Source: JACKHO01 sp041398745
GTDB taxonomy: Bacteria; Planctomycetota; Planctomycetia; Planctomycetales; Planctomycetaceae
Reading direction: 5' to 3'
DNA length: 64,000 nt
Assembly (NCBI GenBank): GCA_041398745.1
Contig: JAWKUB010000003.1
Coordinates: forward strand, 1-64,000
Position 1 is the stretch's first letter. Every line of letters starts with the position of its first letter. Both the position numbers and the translations under genes were made by a program. Shown in pieces: positions 17,251-26,853 of this stretch. The notes below the pieces were generated by a model. The model did not search any database. It saw nothing but the letters and a program-made list of their open reading frames with translations, and was not told the DNA's origin.

Positions 17251-19703
17251 GCGGTGATTCCCAAGGACCAGTTTCAATGGCGGACATTTCGCTCAGCATT
17301 CACTTTCTGTCGGACTGGCATGTCGGTGAAGGGGCGGGGCGGCCGGGGAGCGTGGACCGAATTGTACGGCGGCATCCGGCTGACGACCTTCCTTACATTC
17401 CCGCCAAAACGATCATCGGGATGTGGCGAGACGCCTGCGAACACGTTGCCACCGGGCTTGATGAGAAATCTGTTCCCTTCGCGGAACCACAACCAGGAAC
17501 TTGGCAGGCGCTCGTCAACGCCATCTTTGGCGACCAGGCGAATCAGCGAGTGCAGCACTTTGATCGGTTGCGAAGCGCAGCTCTGAAGGTGCGTCCTGCT
17601 CGTTTTCCTGCGGCACTTCGCCGACAGTTGACCAAGTCTGTAATGCTGAAGTCAGCACTGACATTCGTGAAGCCAGGGGTCAAGTTAGATCCGCGGACGG
17701 GACAGGCGGCGGACAATTGCCTTCGATTTGAGGAACTGGTGCGTGGTGGGGCCACACTCGAAACAAGCATCGAACTCGACTGTGATGAGGCACAGCGCGA
17801 TGCAATGCTGGCATTGCTCTGGGCTGGCGCACAGTCGGTGGAACGCTTAGGTGGAAAACGTCGTCGTGGACTGGGACGTTGCAGTTGGAATTTGGATGGA
17901 CTCGGAATCTCGACGGAACAAGTGCTCGGTTTGCTCAAAGGTGAGCCACCGACGATCACGCCGGATTTCGAGCCTATCGAAGATGAGTCGGCCATCGAAG
18001 AATCATTGGAAGCGGGTGCAACTGACTGGGTGCGGATTCCGATACGACTCACACCGTTGACTCCACTCGTGATCCCCAAGCAGGTGACAGGGAACGTGGT
18101 GGAGTCGCTCGATTACATCCCGGGCACGCAGTTATTAGCAGCCTTCAGTAGGGTGCTTCGTAACGTCATCAAGGGGAATGTTGGAGTGGCAATTGCTGGC
18201 GGTGCCGTACGGGTGCTGAACGCTTATCCCGACGTTGACGGCAATCGTGGTCGGCCCGTGCCTTTTGTATTGTTTCATGACAAACTGAGCGGAGGGTTAA
18301 AGTCAGAAGAAGATGAAACTCAACTCGTCTGGAATCGTCTCGTCGAATGTGAACCGGAACATAAACAACTCAAACAACATCGGGCTGGCTATTTGGGAGT
18401 CGCCGCCAAGGCCCTGCCCCCTTACACCACCGTTGACTTGCAGATAGCCACACACGGTGCAATTGACGACCTTCCGCAACGCCCCACATCAGACGTTGGT
18501 GGTGTTTACTCCTACGAAGCGATTCCGGCAGCGCAGGGAACAGGTGGAACGTTTCGAACCGAAATCTGGATTCAAAAGGGATTGCTGAAGGGCGGTAACT
18601 CCGGCACAAGTGCTGTTGTTTTGCCACCGGAGATACGTGTCGGCATTGCCAAGAAGGATGACTACGGACTCGTCAAAGTCGAAGTTGAATCGCAAAGTGA
18701 GGCGTCCTGTTCCGTCGACACGTCGAATGACTCAGTTGTCGAAGTCACGTTGTGGTGCCTTTCAACAGTGCTGCTGCGAGATGCCAGTCTGCGGAACGTG
18801 GGTGGCGCCGAGACTCTGACTAGCCACTTACTCCGGCGTTTTGGGGAATCCGTTTCGTCTGTAAAGGTCGTTCCTTCTGCCCTTGGACCAGATCATCGGA
18901 TTAACGCCGCTATCCGTACTTCCCGGACTGAAGGCTGGCTAGCGAATTGGCAACTACCGCGTCCTTCATTTGTTGGCATTGAAGCTGGTTCCTGTGTGCG
19001 ACTGCGTTTTGAGGTCAGCGATCACGCCGCCTTTTGGCGCACGCTGCAGGAAATGCAAGGGGCAGGAGTTGGCGAGCGTCGTGCCGAAGGGTTTGGTGAA
19101 ATCGCAATCAATCCACCGTTACTGGAGTCGCAGCTGAGTCAGTTGCGTCGTGCAAAGAAGGAACAGCAAGAACAAAGCGAGGTCCAACAACCTCAAGATT
19201 TTTTGGGGGCGAGTGATGCTGGATTCCACTATGCGCAGCGGCTGGAAGAGGCTGCCTGGCAAAAGTCCATCATCACGTTCGCCCAGCGATGGGCACACAA
19301 GTCACGGCGTGGTGAATTGCATTGGGCGGAGTCGAAGCCGGAGAACAGCCAACTTGGAGCGCTCAGGGCAGTCGTCAGTTCGCTGCGTGTCACAGATGAC
19401 TTGCCTCGGCTGAAGGACTGGTTAGGTCACCTCAAGGCAACAGCGAACCGCCGTGAGAAATGGCCTACTGAAGCCATTGGTAAACTCGAAGAACTTTGTG
19501 AGGCACCTGAGATTGTCTGGAAATGGCTGGGGAGCCAGGGGAATGAGGATGCGTTTCCCGTGGCCACACAGCCATCGCACCGCACCGATGAGTTACAAGA
19601 ACGATTCCTGATGTCGGCGTTACGCACCGTACTTATTGCCGCCGTTCAAACCGAGATACGTATGCGTGAGAAGCCTGCGGTGGCTGTTGGTGGAGGAGAA
19701 TGA
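17247..19703 (+). CDS. Cas7-Cas5(Csx10-like)-Cas11-like fusion RAMP protein of variant type III-D
   Basis: 818 residues. Domain 1 (12-230) is a Csm3/Cas7-like RAMP: ISLSIHFLSDWHVGEG, then DDLPYIPAKTIIGMWRD; D37 sits where Cas7 catalytic aspartates usually lie. Domain 2 (about 265-625) is Cas5/Csx10-like with LDYIPGTQLLAAF near 289 and a Gly-rich loop GERRAEGFGE near 609. The last ~180 residues (from about 640) are charged and helical, fitting a fused Cas11 small subunit. This composition equals the Cas7-Cas5-Cas11 subunit described for the III-Dv effector. Starts by ATGA overlap with cas10. The Cas11 call is inferred from position and helical character only. Confidence 0.8.
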   Translation: MSGDSQGPVSMADISLSIHFLSDWHVGEGAGRPGSVDRIVRRHPADDLPYIPAKTIIGMWRDACEHVATGLDEKSVPFAEPQPGTWQALVNAIFGDQANQRVQHFDRLRSAALKVRPARFPAALRRQLTKSVMLKSALTFVKPGVKLDPRTGQAADNCLRFEELVRGGATLETSIELDCDEAQRDAMLALLWAGAQSVERLGGKRRRGLGRCSWNLDGLGISTEQVLGLLKGEPPTITPDFEPIEDESAIEESLEAGATDWVRIPIRLTPLTPLVIPKQVTGNVVESLDYIPGTQLLAAFSRVLRNVIKGNVGVAIAGGAVRVLNAYPDVDGNRGRPVPFVLFHDKLSGGLKSEEDETQLVWNRLVECEPEHKQLKQHRAGYLGVAAKALPPYTTVDLQIATHGAIDDLPQRPTSDVGGVYSYEAIPAAQGTGGTFRTEIWIQKGLLKGGNSGTSAVVLPPEIRVGIAKKDDYGLVKVEVESQSEASCSVDTSNDSVVEVTLWCLSTVLLRDASLRNVGGAETLTSHLLRRFGESVSSVKVVPSALGPDHRINAAIRTSRTEGWLANWQLPRPSFVGIEAGSCVRLRFEVSDHAAFWRTLQEMQGAGVGERRAEGFGEIAINPPLLESQLSQLRRAKKEQQEQSEVQQPQDFLGASDAGFHYAQRLEEAAWQKSIITFAQRWAHKSRRGELHWAESKPENSQLGALRAVVSSLRVTDDLPRLKDWLGHLKATANRREKWPTEAIGKLEELCEAPEIVWKWLGSQGNEDAFPVATQPSHRTDELQERFLMSALRTVLIAAVQTEIRMREKPAVAVGGGE

Positions 19704-19704
19704 C

Positions 19705-21435
19705 ATGGCCCGGCCAAGACAATCACGACTCCGGATTCGCGGTGAACTTGTGGCGAAATCTCCCCTGCATGTAGGCACACTGGGAGGCGGGATTGAAACC
19801 GATTTGCCTCTCTATAGTGATGGACAAGGCCGCACCTGTATCCCAGGCACGGCTCTCACCGGCACGTTGAGAGACTGGCTGAGGCGATCCTACGACGCAC
19901 CAATCAACCCGAGTCGATCGCTCAGCAACATTGACGAAACGAGAACGGGTGCTGTCCTCGGATTCCAACGGGAAGGTGGCGGTGACGATTCTGCTCAAGG
20001 GATGGCTTCATTCGTCATGGTGGAAGACGCTCCGCTCATTGGTGACGACCTTCAAGAAGTCTGGGATGGCGTAGGAATCGATCGGGAGTACGGTGCTGCG
20101 GCCGACGGGATCAAATTTGATCGAGCGGTGCTGCCTCGCGGATCGCGATTCCAGTTTGAAATGACAGTTGATGTCCCGCCCGATCATGTGTTGCTGAAGC
20201 AATACTATGGTGATTCGAAGCTGATTGAAGAATTCCCGTCACCAGAGGAAATCAGGGGGCGCATTGCTCACCTCGTACTTGCGCTCACAAAGGGTGAAGT
20301 TCGCCTCGGGGCTGGCCAAACTCGGGGGCTGGGCAGAATTCAACTCGACAACACGACGGTCAGTATCGTCCACGAGGACTGGAGTTCCAAGCAGGGCATT
20401 CTTGAGACACTCAAGAAGCAAAGCCAGGTCGAGCAACTGGGCGACGGCAATACTGACTTCGTCGGGTTTGCAACATCGGAGACAAAGCCGCATGTCGGTA
20501 ATACGCTGGACATAACCATCCATTGGACGCCCGATGGTCCGTTGATGGTGAAGGGGCCAGCCGACGGAATGGCAGTTGACATCCTGCCGTTCGTGTCCCG
20601 AAATGGTGCTGAAATCTCGTTGACACTGCCGGGCAGCGGAATCAAAGGGGCCCTGCGGAGCCAGGCCGAACGCATTATGCGGACCGCACTGGGGTGGGAC
20701 GATGCATCCAGTTGGGATGAAAGGCATCGACACCTGTCGCAGTTGAACGTACCAATTGTCAACGAATTGTTTGGCTGGGCAAAGCCACCTGAGCAACAGG
20801 CAAAGCAGTTCCACGGATTGGGCCGTGGATGGTTGGAGGTCGACACGTGTTATTCGGAGAATCTCAAATTGCAGCCGGAACAGTGGTCCAAGCTCGCCTG
20901 GGCGTCCGGCTCCAATGACGTTCCACCTGCTGGTTCAATGACGCCTCTGTACCAGGAACTTGAGTCCGCAGGACTGAGGAACAAAGATCGACTTCAAGGT
21001 AAACCGTACTTCGAACAGGCGTACCATGTCGCCATCGACCGTTGGACCGGCGCTGCGGCTGAGGGATTTCTTTACTCAGCAATTGAGCCATTAAACATCG
21101 AATGGGAACCCATTCAGTTGACGCTAACCTTCCCGCATTTTGAAACATGCGAAGAAACACAAAAACGTCAACAGGCCGTCCTGGCATTGTTGTTGTTGAC
21201 GCTGCGTGAAATGATGCAGGGTTCGATCCCACTCGGCTTCGGAACCAACCGAGGCTACGGACAGGTCAACGTCACCAACCTCAGTTTGTCGGGGCAGCTA
21301 GAAGGTGGCGAGTGGTTGGTGAATCGAGACATCACGACGTTTGAGGACTTGTTTTCCGGCTGCCCAGAAGAGTTTCGGAAATCGTGGGGCGATACGGTCG
21401 ACGCGCTGGTCGCCAAAGAGAGAGCACAGGCATGA
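19705..21435 (+). CDS. Double Cas7 (Cas7-2x) RAMP protein
   Basis: 576 residues, start at 19705 one base after the previous stop, with GGAGGAG upstream. Two RAMP domains in tandem. The first (about 8-250) has SPLHVGTLGGGIETD with D33 as candidate catalytic Asp, TCIPGTALTGTLRDWLR and a Gly-rich loop LGAGQTRGLG at 201-210. The second (about 270-560) has VDILPF with D292, LPGSGIKGALRSQAE and a Gly-rich loop LGFGTNRGYG at 510-519. Fused Cas7 copies are the hallmark of III-D variants and III-E. Expected role: two backbone subunits, each potentially cutting bound target RNA. Catalytic residues are inferred from alignment by eye. Confidence 0.85.
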   Translation: MARPRQSRLRIRGELVAKSPLHVGTLGGGIETDLPLYSDGQGRTCIPGTALTGTLRDWLRRSYDAPINPSRSLSNIDETRTGAVLGFQREGGGDDSAQGMASFVMVEDAPLIGDDLQEVWDGVGIDREYGAAADGIKFDRAVLPRGSRFQFEMTVDVPPDHVLLKQYYGDSKLIEEFPSPEEIRGRIAHLVLALTKGEVRLGAGQTRGLGRIQLDNTTVSIVHEDWSSKQGILETLKKQSQVEQLGDGNTDFVGFATSETKPHVGNTLDITIHWTPDGPLMVKGPADGMAVDILPFVSRNGAEISLTLPGSGIKGALRSQAERIMRTALGWDDASSWDERHRHLSQLNVPIVNELFGWAKPPEQQAKQFHGLGRGWLEVDTCYSENLKLQPEQWSKLAWASGSNDVPPAGSMTPLYQELESAGLRNKDRLQGKPYFEQAYHVAIDRWTGAAAEGFLYSAIEPLNIEWEPIQLTLTFPHFETCEETQKRQQAVLALLLLTLREMMQGSIPLGFGTNRGYGQVNVTNLSLSGQLEGGEWLVNRDITTFEDLFSGCPEEFRKSWGDTVDALVAKERAQA

Positions 21436-22130
21436 CTGACAGTAAGCCTCATCTGCTGATTTACGAACACCAGAGCATATCACGAGGTGAAGTGCTGGAA
21501 CTCGGCGCACGGCTTCGAGAGCCAGTAGCTCTGACCTATTCGCCCCGCGAATGCCGATTTGCACGCTGGACGGGCAACCACTGGGCGACTTGGTCAGAAA
21601 ACAAAGAAGCCGAGATCAAGTACGACTTCCCGGGCGTTTACGAGTTGAGGCTCTTCTCGAAAGAAGGTGAGTTTCGCTGGTTGAATAATCCCGCCACGCG
21701 TGGCAACCGAGGAGCAGCGTCGCTTGTTACTGACAGCCAGGCAGACTCGTCTATTGCGCCAGCAGAAGGCGCGGGTTGGGAGTGTGCCACAAATGAACCC
21801 TGCACAGATCGCCTTGAAAACCAGTACCTGCTATGGGGTGAAGGGTTTGCCGATGGGATTTCTCCGGAGCACCATTGGTCCTGTCTTGCTACCGGTCGCA
21901 TTGGGAAGCTGTATGTCCCCATCACCGGCGTATCGTGCATGGGCGACGACTCAATGTCGAATGGCCAAGGGAGAGTGATTCTCAAGTCGTACGAGTACAT
22001 CGGAATAGAAGATGGGCTGGCTGGCGATCATGGAAACTGTGCCATTGTCGCGGAGCGTTTGAGTCACTTGGAATTAAATTCTGGTGTCGTGATGGCTGAC
22101 CCCCATCTTCTTCTCGCTGGTCAGGAGTAG
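21432..22130 (+). CDS. csx19: Csx19-family protein of type III-D (TIGR03984-like)
   Basis: 232 residues, start overlapping the previous stop (ATGA at 21432-21435). The pattern YELRLFSKEGEFRWL, then QYLLWGEG, then the W/R-containing segment ending ATGRIGKLYVPI and HGNCAIVAERLSHLEL matches what I know of Csx19/TIGR03984 proteins, which occur only with type III-D loci and form part of the III-Dv effector. There is no RAMP glycine loop. It sits between the double Cas7 and the long RAMP, the position it has in III-Dv operons. Biochemical activity of the family is unclear to me. Confidence 0.75.
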   Translation: MTDSKPHLLIYEHQSISRGEVLELGARLREPVALTYSPRECRFARWTGNHWATWSENKEAEIKYDFPGVYELRLFSKEGEFRWLNNPATRGNRGAASLVTDSQADSSIAPAEGAGWECATNEPCTDRLENQYLLWGEGFADGISPEHHWSCLATGRIGKLYVPITGVSCMGDDSMSNGQGRVILKSYEYIGIEDGLAGDHGNCAIVAERLSHLELNSGVVMADPHLLLAGQE

Positions 22131-22136
22131 AGTACA

Positions 22137-24770
22137 ATGCCCAAAGGACGAGTTGAAATCGCCGATTCAGGCGGACTGCATTTGTTTGGTACTCAAGGCT
22201 GGACGAATGATCAAAAAATCAAGGCCAAGAACTTCCATGTCGATGACAAAGAGCAGTTGAAGCAAGTCGTCGACGAAGCGAAGAAGTCGCGTTCCAAGAA
22301 AGTCATTCAGGTTGAATTCGAGTTGGCCGGTGGACAGCCAACAGAAATTCGTATCTCGACGGTCGAAGCAACACCAGCCACAGACAGAAGGCAGAAAGGC
22401 GGAGGTCGACCCCGCCCCCAAGGTGGCGACCGACGCCATGACAAACCGCAGTCCTCGTCTCCACCCAAAACAGATTTCTACAACCCTTACAACTTCGTCC
22501 CTACCCCCCCACGGGATGGTGAGAAGTTGGCAGGTTCCGAACTTGGAGATCACACACCAGTTGGTCACCGCTGCTATTTGCCGAATCACTGGTCAGGTCG
22601 AATTAAGGTACGACTGACAACCGCCACACCAATTCTCCTCCCTGACGCGGCACGGGCAACGGCTGACAAAGACGGGCATGCCACATTCCCAGTTCGCATT
22701 GGTCCAAATGGGAAACCTTACATTGCTCCCACTGGTGTCAAAGGAACATTGCGCGCGGCGTATGAAGCGGTTACGAATTCCCGCATGGCAATTCTCGATA
22801 AGCACGACGGACGTCTGGCTTATCGAATGCAAGGCCAGGATGGGGCATCCCTAGTCCCCGTCCGAGTGATGAAGAGTAAGATTCAAGTCCTGCTCGGTAC
22901 AACCATGTCGGTTCCACAGAAGACTCAAGACGGATGGAACATCCCGGGAAAGCTAGTTTACGGTGCTTGGCTATCGCGATACGATGAACGCGGAGGCATC
23001 TCAAGTAACGCGTCCAAGTATGTTGACGGGAAGAAGGACCTCCCAAGTCATGGTGATGAAGCTTGGGTGTGGCTAGAGAAAGTTCAGCACTACTCAGCAA
23101 AACAGGTTGGCGACCGACATCTAAACCAGTTCGAATGGCGTGACGACTTTGAGTATTGGAAAGTCATTCAGATTGCTCGTAAAGAAGGCAACCTTTCGAA
23201 AACGCCACCGGTTCTGCGAGACTCAGGTCCTCCGCCAGACCTATCAAGCACTGACCCGCAAGGACGCAAGTTTGCGCGACACCACCGACCAATACGGTGC
23301 ATCAATCCCAAGGCGAAGACAACGATTTGTGTTAAAGGTTGGGTCTGCGTCACCAATCAGAACATTGGGAGAAAACACGATGAGCGAGTTTTCTTCATTG
23401 ACCCGAAGCACCCATTGCAGCCGAACCATGAAGTCCATCTGGATTGTGATGTCAATGACCATGAACTCGGACGAGCCTGGCGTGATCTGATTATTAGTTA
23501 TCGGCAAGCACATCGAGAAAGGGACATTTGGTGCCGTAAACGAGGTCGACAAACCGTTCCACCGGAAATGTACCTTGGGCACAAACCTGGACAAACTGCT
23601 TGGTCTCGTCATGTGTATTCAGACGGATTGCAACGCCGTGATAATTCGCTATCTCAATATGATTCGACGAGATTTCATGCACCAGAGAACAACCTTTGTT
23701 ATGGATTAGTTGAGGTTTCTTCAAAAGGGGAATTGCAAATCAAGCGACTATATCCAGTGAACATTGCAAGAGAGCTGTTTGATTGCGCCCCCGATACTCT
23801 AATTAATAAAACACTTCAGGCGGCGACTCATATCAACCAACTCTCACCCGCCGACCGCGTGTTTGGCTGGGTACGGCAGGCGTCGGGGCGCACGAGAACG
23901 GAAGTCGCGGCTTACAAAGGGCAGTTGCGCATCACACCGCCGCGTTGGGTGAGTACCACTGACGACAGTATCCCCGCCATTCACCAGGAAGTGGTTCCAC
24001 TCACCAATTTGGGACAGCCTAAACCACAACAATTTCGCTTTTACCTGGATGATGACAAGGGGCATTCACTCAATGGCGTGCCTAAGTCACAGGGATACAC
24101 CGCAAGACAAACACTCAAGGGACGCAAGGTGTACCCGCATCAGCAGAACTGGAAAGATGCGCCAAGTGGAGAACATCGTCAACCACCCGGCGAGAAACAG
24201 AAGACCGACCAGAACCGCTCGGTCGAAGGGTGGCTCAATCCCGGGCAAGTCTTCGAATTCGATCTGCACGTCATCAATTTGTCCAATGTGGAACTGGGCG
24301 CACTGCTCTGGCTGCTGAACCTGCCAGACAACCACTTCCGTAAGATCGGTGGTGGCAAGCCACTCGGGTTTGGCAGTGCAAAACTGGAAGTTGCCGCGAT
24401 CGACTTATGCGACGGTGAGCGGTTGCGGGAGGACTACAAATCGCTGGGGCAGTCAACGATCGGTGGCAAGGCCATCAACGCCCTCGCCGACACGTCGTTT
24501 CAGGAAGCGATCAACTCCTTCGAAAGTGAACTGAACAACGCGTACGGCCCCGATGCCCAACGAATCTTGAATTCGTTCCTCGTCGCTGCGCGCGGATTGA
24601 GTGGTGGCAAACAATCCCACTATCCCCGCAAAAGTCGACAGCGCGACTCTGAGGGAAAGAACTTCGAATGGTTCACGTCCAACGACGACAAGCGACGCGG
24701 CCACCAACTCGCCCTGCAGCAACTCTGGTCACCACAGGGCGAGGGGGATGGGTTACCGTATTACGGCTGA
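22137..24770 (+). CDS. Long Cas7-like RAMP with insertion (TIGR03986-like, Cas7-insertion of III-Dv)
   Basis: 877 residues, start 6 nt after csx19. An N-terminal ~95-residue basic region precedes the family's opening motif NPYNFVPTPPR at 116. Next come WSGRIKVRLTTATPILLPD, then PYIAPTGVKGTLRAAYEAVTNSR from 194, and near the end the Gly-rich GGGKPLGFGSAK (about 738). Several hundred residues between the halves are not RAMP-like and represent the insertion. This is the pattern of TIGR03986 proteins and of the Cas7-insertion subunit. Role by homology: capping Cas7 subunit of the crRNA complex. Intact. Confidence 0.8.
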   Translation: MPKGRVEIADSGGLHLFGTQGWTNDQKIKAKNFHVDDKEQLKQVVDEAKKSRSKKVIQVEFELAGGQPTEIRISTVEATPATDRRQKGGGRPRPQGGDRRHDKPQSSSPPKTDFYNPYNFVPTPPRDGEKLAGSELGDHTPVGHRCYLPNHWSGRIKVRLTTATPILLPDAARATADKDGHATFPVRIGPNGKPYIAPTGVKGTLRAAYEAVTNSRMAILDKHDGRLAYRMQGQDGASLVPVRVMKSKIQVLLGTTMSVPQKTQDGWNIPGKLVYGAWLSRYDERGGISSNASKYVDGKKDLPSHGDEAWVWLEKVQHYSAKQVGDRHLNQFEWRDDFEYWKVIQIARKEGNLSKTPPVLRDSGPPPDLSSTDPQGRKFARHHRPIRCINPKAKTTICVKGWVCVTNQNIGRKHDERVFFIDPKHPLQPNHEVHLDCDVNDHELGRAWRDLIISYRQAHRERDIWCRKRGRQTVPPEMYLGHKPGQTAWSRHVYSDGLQRRDNSLSQYDSTRFHAPENNLCYGLVEVSSKGELQIKRLYPVNIARELFDCAPDTLINKTLQAATHINQLSPADRVFGWVRQASGRTRTEVAAYKGQLRITPPRWVSTTDDSIPAIHQEVVPLTNLGQPKPQQFRFYLDDDKGHSLNGVPKSQGYTARQTLKGRKVYPHQQNWKDAPSGEHRQPPGEKQKTDQNRSVEGWLNPGQVFEFDLHVINLSNVELGALLWLLNLPDNHFRKIGGGKPLGFGSAKLEVAAIDLCDGERLREDYKSLGQSTIGGKAINALADTSFQEAINSFESELNNAYGPDAQRILNSFLVAARGLSGGKQSHYPRKSRQRDSEGKNFEWFTSNDDKRRGHQLALQQLWSPQGEGDGLPYYG

Positions 24771-24848
24771 CAGGAATTCGTCGCAATTTGACTGATCCAA
24801 GCGGCAAATCCACACGTTCGTAGAGGAAACAATCAACGGGCTCAAGCA

Positions 24849-25169
24849 ATGACCACCTACCTCCTCAATTCCCCTGTTCTCACCGCATACGGCCAGTATG
24901 AGTTTTCTGGTCCGTTGTCGGTGGAGCAGGCGCGTGAGCTTCTGGGTGGTGGCTTTGAGTCGGCAATCGGTCACGAGGGGGCGGCTGTGTTTCTGTCCAA
25001 CTTGCTGGGCGTTGACGTGCCGACAGCAAGAATCAGGATTACCATGCAACCGGGCGACCGGGCACTCGTGCTGCGACTTTTGGAGCGGCTGCCCGAAGGC
25101 AGGACATTATCGGCCGAAGAGACGAAGGTGTTTCCGTACGAATTAGGGATTCTGGTGAGAAAGACCTGA
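24849..25169 (+). CDS. Crn2-like ring nuclease (DUF1874, AcrIII-1 family)
   Basis: 106 residues. DUF1874 pattern: YLLNSP at the N-terminus, SAIGHEGA with H42, MQPGDRALVLRLLERLPEGRTLS with R80 and E83. His plus the R-x-x-E pair correspond to the cyclic tetra-adenylate cleaving site known for AcrIII-1 and its cellular relative Crn2. Role: degrades cA4 and so switches off CARF effectors. It lies 78 bp after the last effector subunit and 4 bp before the membrane CARF gene, inside the cas operon, so a host ring nuclease is more likely than a phage anti-CRISPR. It implies that cA4 is the signal. Confidence 0.85.
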   Translation: MTTYLLNSPVLTAYGQYEFSGPLSVEQARELLGGGFESAIGHEGAAVFLSNLLGVDVPTARIRITMQPGDRALVLRLLERLPEGRTLSAEETKVFPYELGILVRKT

Positions 25170-25173
25170 CACC

Positions 25174-26031
25174 ATGTTACGTCGACTCAAGCAATTGTCG
25201 CTCTCCACGATTGGTGCGGCCATACTGATGGCATTTGGCGGCGCATGCATCAGTACCATTACGAATGTCCCGCTGGTTCCTTGGAAGCCACTCCTGGGAA
25301 TTGTGCTTGTCGTTTCGGGCTTGTTGGTCGGAGTGTGGAAAGAGCCCCGTTTCGGTGAGTTCAAGACATGGAGCTTGCGCAAAAACGAAGCTCAACAGCG
25401 TCCGGTTCTCATCTTGTTTTTGTCGCCCGCCCCCTCGGAGCCAAAGTTTCTGGAACTCTCGAATGACTTGGATGAAGACCTCGGGCGATTGGCACAACAC
25501 AAGCGCGAAGAGTCCATGACCGGACACAAGCAATCGTTTTGGCCATGGGAACAAACATTGCGAGGTATTCGGCACAACCTGGGCGTTTTGAAACGCATTG
25601 TCCTCATCGGATCACCACAAACAATCACGCTCTCCCAGGATTTCTATGCGAAAGTCATTCAGCGTTATCCCGTCCTCCATCAGATCCGCGTCGATGTTTA
25701 TCTCGGAAAAGAGAAGAAGCTCAAGCATCTCGTGCCAGACAGTGTCGCAACAGCGGGCTTGCAGGGTGTTGATTTCGAGAATTTTGACGAACTAATTGAG
25801 GCATTGCAGCAAATTCTGACGGAGTTGTCTGAGTCGAGCAGCCTGGAGGCAATTCAAGAGAATGTGCAAATTGATATTACCGGCGGACTGAAATCAAACA
25901 GCGCTGTGGCCGGGGCCGTGACACTCACGAGTCGTATGTCCAATCAGTATGTCGCCACCAATCCAAAGGATTCCACAGCACCAGTCTGGGAGTACGAAGT
26001 TTGGGGGTACGACGCCTTTCAGCGCGACTAA
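25174..26031 (+). CDS. Two-helix membrane protein with CARF-like cytosolic domain (candidate membrane effector)
   Basis: 285 residues. Two hydrophobic segments (about 12-29 and 39-56) joined by a short loop are followed by a soluble domain. The soluble part shows Rossmann-like strands (RPVLILFLSP, LKRIVLIGSPQT) and the motif D234-ITGGLKSNSAVAGAV, the D-x-TGG-x-K signature of CARF sensors. Starts 4 nt after the ring nuclease gene. Known analogues are the membrane CARF proteins Cam1 and, in general design, Csx23. Two TM helices and ~285 residues do not match the single-helix Cam1 as I know it. Inference: cyclic oligoadenylate binding gates or assembles the membrane part, causing depolarisation or damage. 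Confidence 0.7.
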   Translation: MLRRLKQLSLSTIGAAILMAFGGACISTITNVPLVPWKPLLGIVLVVSGLLVGVWKEPRFGEFKTWSLRKNEAQQRPVLILFLSPAPSEPKFLELSNDLDEDLGRLAQHKREESMTGHKQSFWPWEQTLRGIRHNLGVLKRIVLIGSPQTITLSQDFYAKVIQRYPVLHQIRVDVYLGKEKKLKHLVPDSVATAGLQGVDFENFDELIEALQQILTELSESSSLEAIQENVQIDITGGLKSNSAVAGAVTLTSRMSNQYVATNPKDSTAPVWEYEVWGYDAFQRD

Positions 26032-26037
26032 ATCGGC

Positions 26038-26853
26038 ATGAATATCCTCCCCCTGCGCCTCTTGCTCGACTCGCATGAACCGCTCGATGCCACCGTGCCC
26101 ATGTTGCGGGGGCGGTGGGGTGAGGTGTTGAAGGCGTTGGATGAAGCGGTTTATGACGAAGTTTTTCATCCGCAGGGCGGGGCGGTTCCGCTGTATGTCG
26201 TCCGTCCCGCACCAGCTGATCCCCAGTTTGCTCCCGCATTGGAGTGCTTGCTGCTGGGATCGGCCGTCAGGCATGTGGAGATTGTCCTCCGGGCCTGGGA
26301 CGTGGCGGGGGGACGTGGGATTGGTGACCCATCGGTGTGGTTTGTTGTGCGGCGCCGCTGCGGTGTCAGTCCTGAAGGGGCATTGCTGGAATCACCGACG
26401 GCGTGGGCAATTGATGACGCACGCTGGCCACTCTGGGGCGATCCGCAATCGACGCCCTGTCGGCTGTCGTTCCCGGTACCGCTGCGGCTCGTGCGGAAAA
26501 ACTGGGAGCGCGGCCATGATGAAATGGTGCGCGACCCCAATCTCACTCATTTGGTCGATGCGGCAATTCGGCGGTTTCAAATGCTTGGCGTTGAAGTCAG
26601 TCGGGACGAACGGCAGGCACTGCTGTCCGTCGCGGAAGAACTTCCTCAACAGAGCCTGGGGTGGGAAGAGCGGGATTTGGCCGTTGTCTCCCCGGGACTC
26701 CGCCGCAAGCCCGATCGACGCGGCGTGGTGGGAGAGCTGGCATTACCTCAAGGGGCAGGACCACTCTGGCGCCTGCTGGCTCAAATGCAGTGGCTCCACT
26801 TCGGGAAGAGTACCGTTCATGGGCTGGGGCAGCTTATTATTGAAGGACTATGA
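26038..26853 (+). CDS. cas6: Cas6-like crRNA endoribonuclease
   Basis: 271 residues. The C-terminal WLHFGKSTVHGLGQ (residues 252-265) is the Gly-rich loop of Cas6 RAMP proteins, and the preceding LPQGAGPLWRLLAQMQ fits the last helix of the CRISPR_Cas6 domain. Expected to cut the array transcript at the base of the repeat hairpin (CCCG/CGGG stem) and leave an 8-nt AATGAAAC tag at crRNA 5' ends. The catalytic His is not certain. Unusually it is placed between the two CARF genes; its stop overlaps the next start (ATGA at 26850). Confidence 0.8.
   Translation: MNILPLRLLLDSHEPLDATVPMLRGRWGEVLKALDEAVYDEVFHPQGGAVPLYVVRPAPADPQFAPALECLLLGSAVRHVEIVLRAWDVAGGRGIGDPSVWFVVRRRCGVSPEGALLESPTAWAIDDARWPLWGDPQSTPCRLSFPVPLRLVRKNWERGHDEMVRDPNLTHLVDAAIRRFQMLGVEVSRDERQALLSVAEELPQQSLGWEERDLAVVSPGLRRKPDRRGVVGELALPQGAGPLWRLLAQMQWLHFGKSTVHGLGQLIIEGL

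Noticed and set aside
24849..25169. Phage-derived anti-CRISPR AcrIII-1
   Set aside because: Same family, but the position inside the cas operon, in step with its neighbours, favours a host ring nuclease (Crn2).
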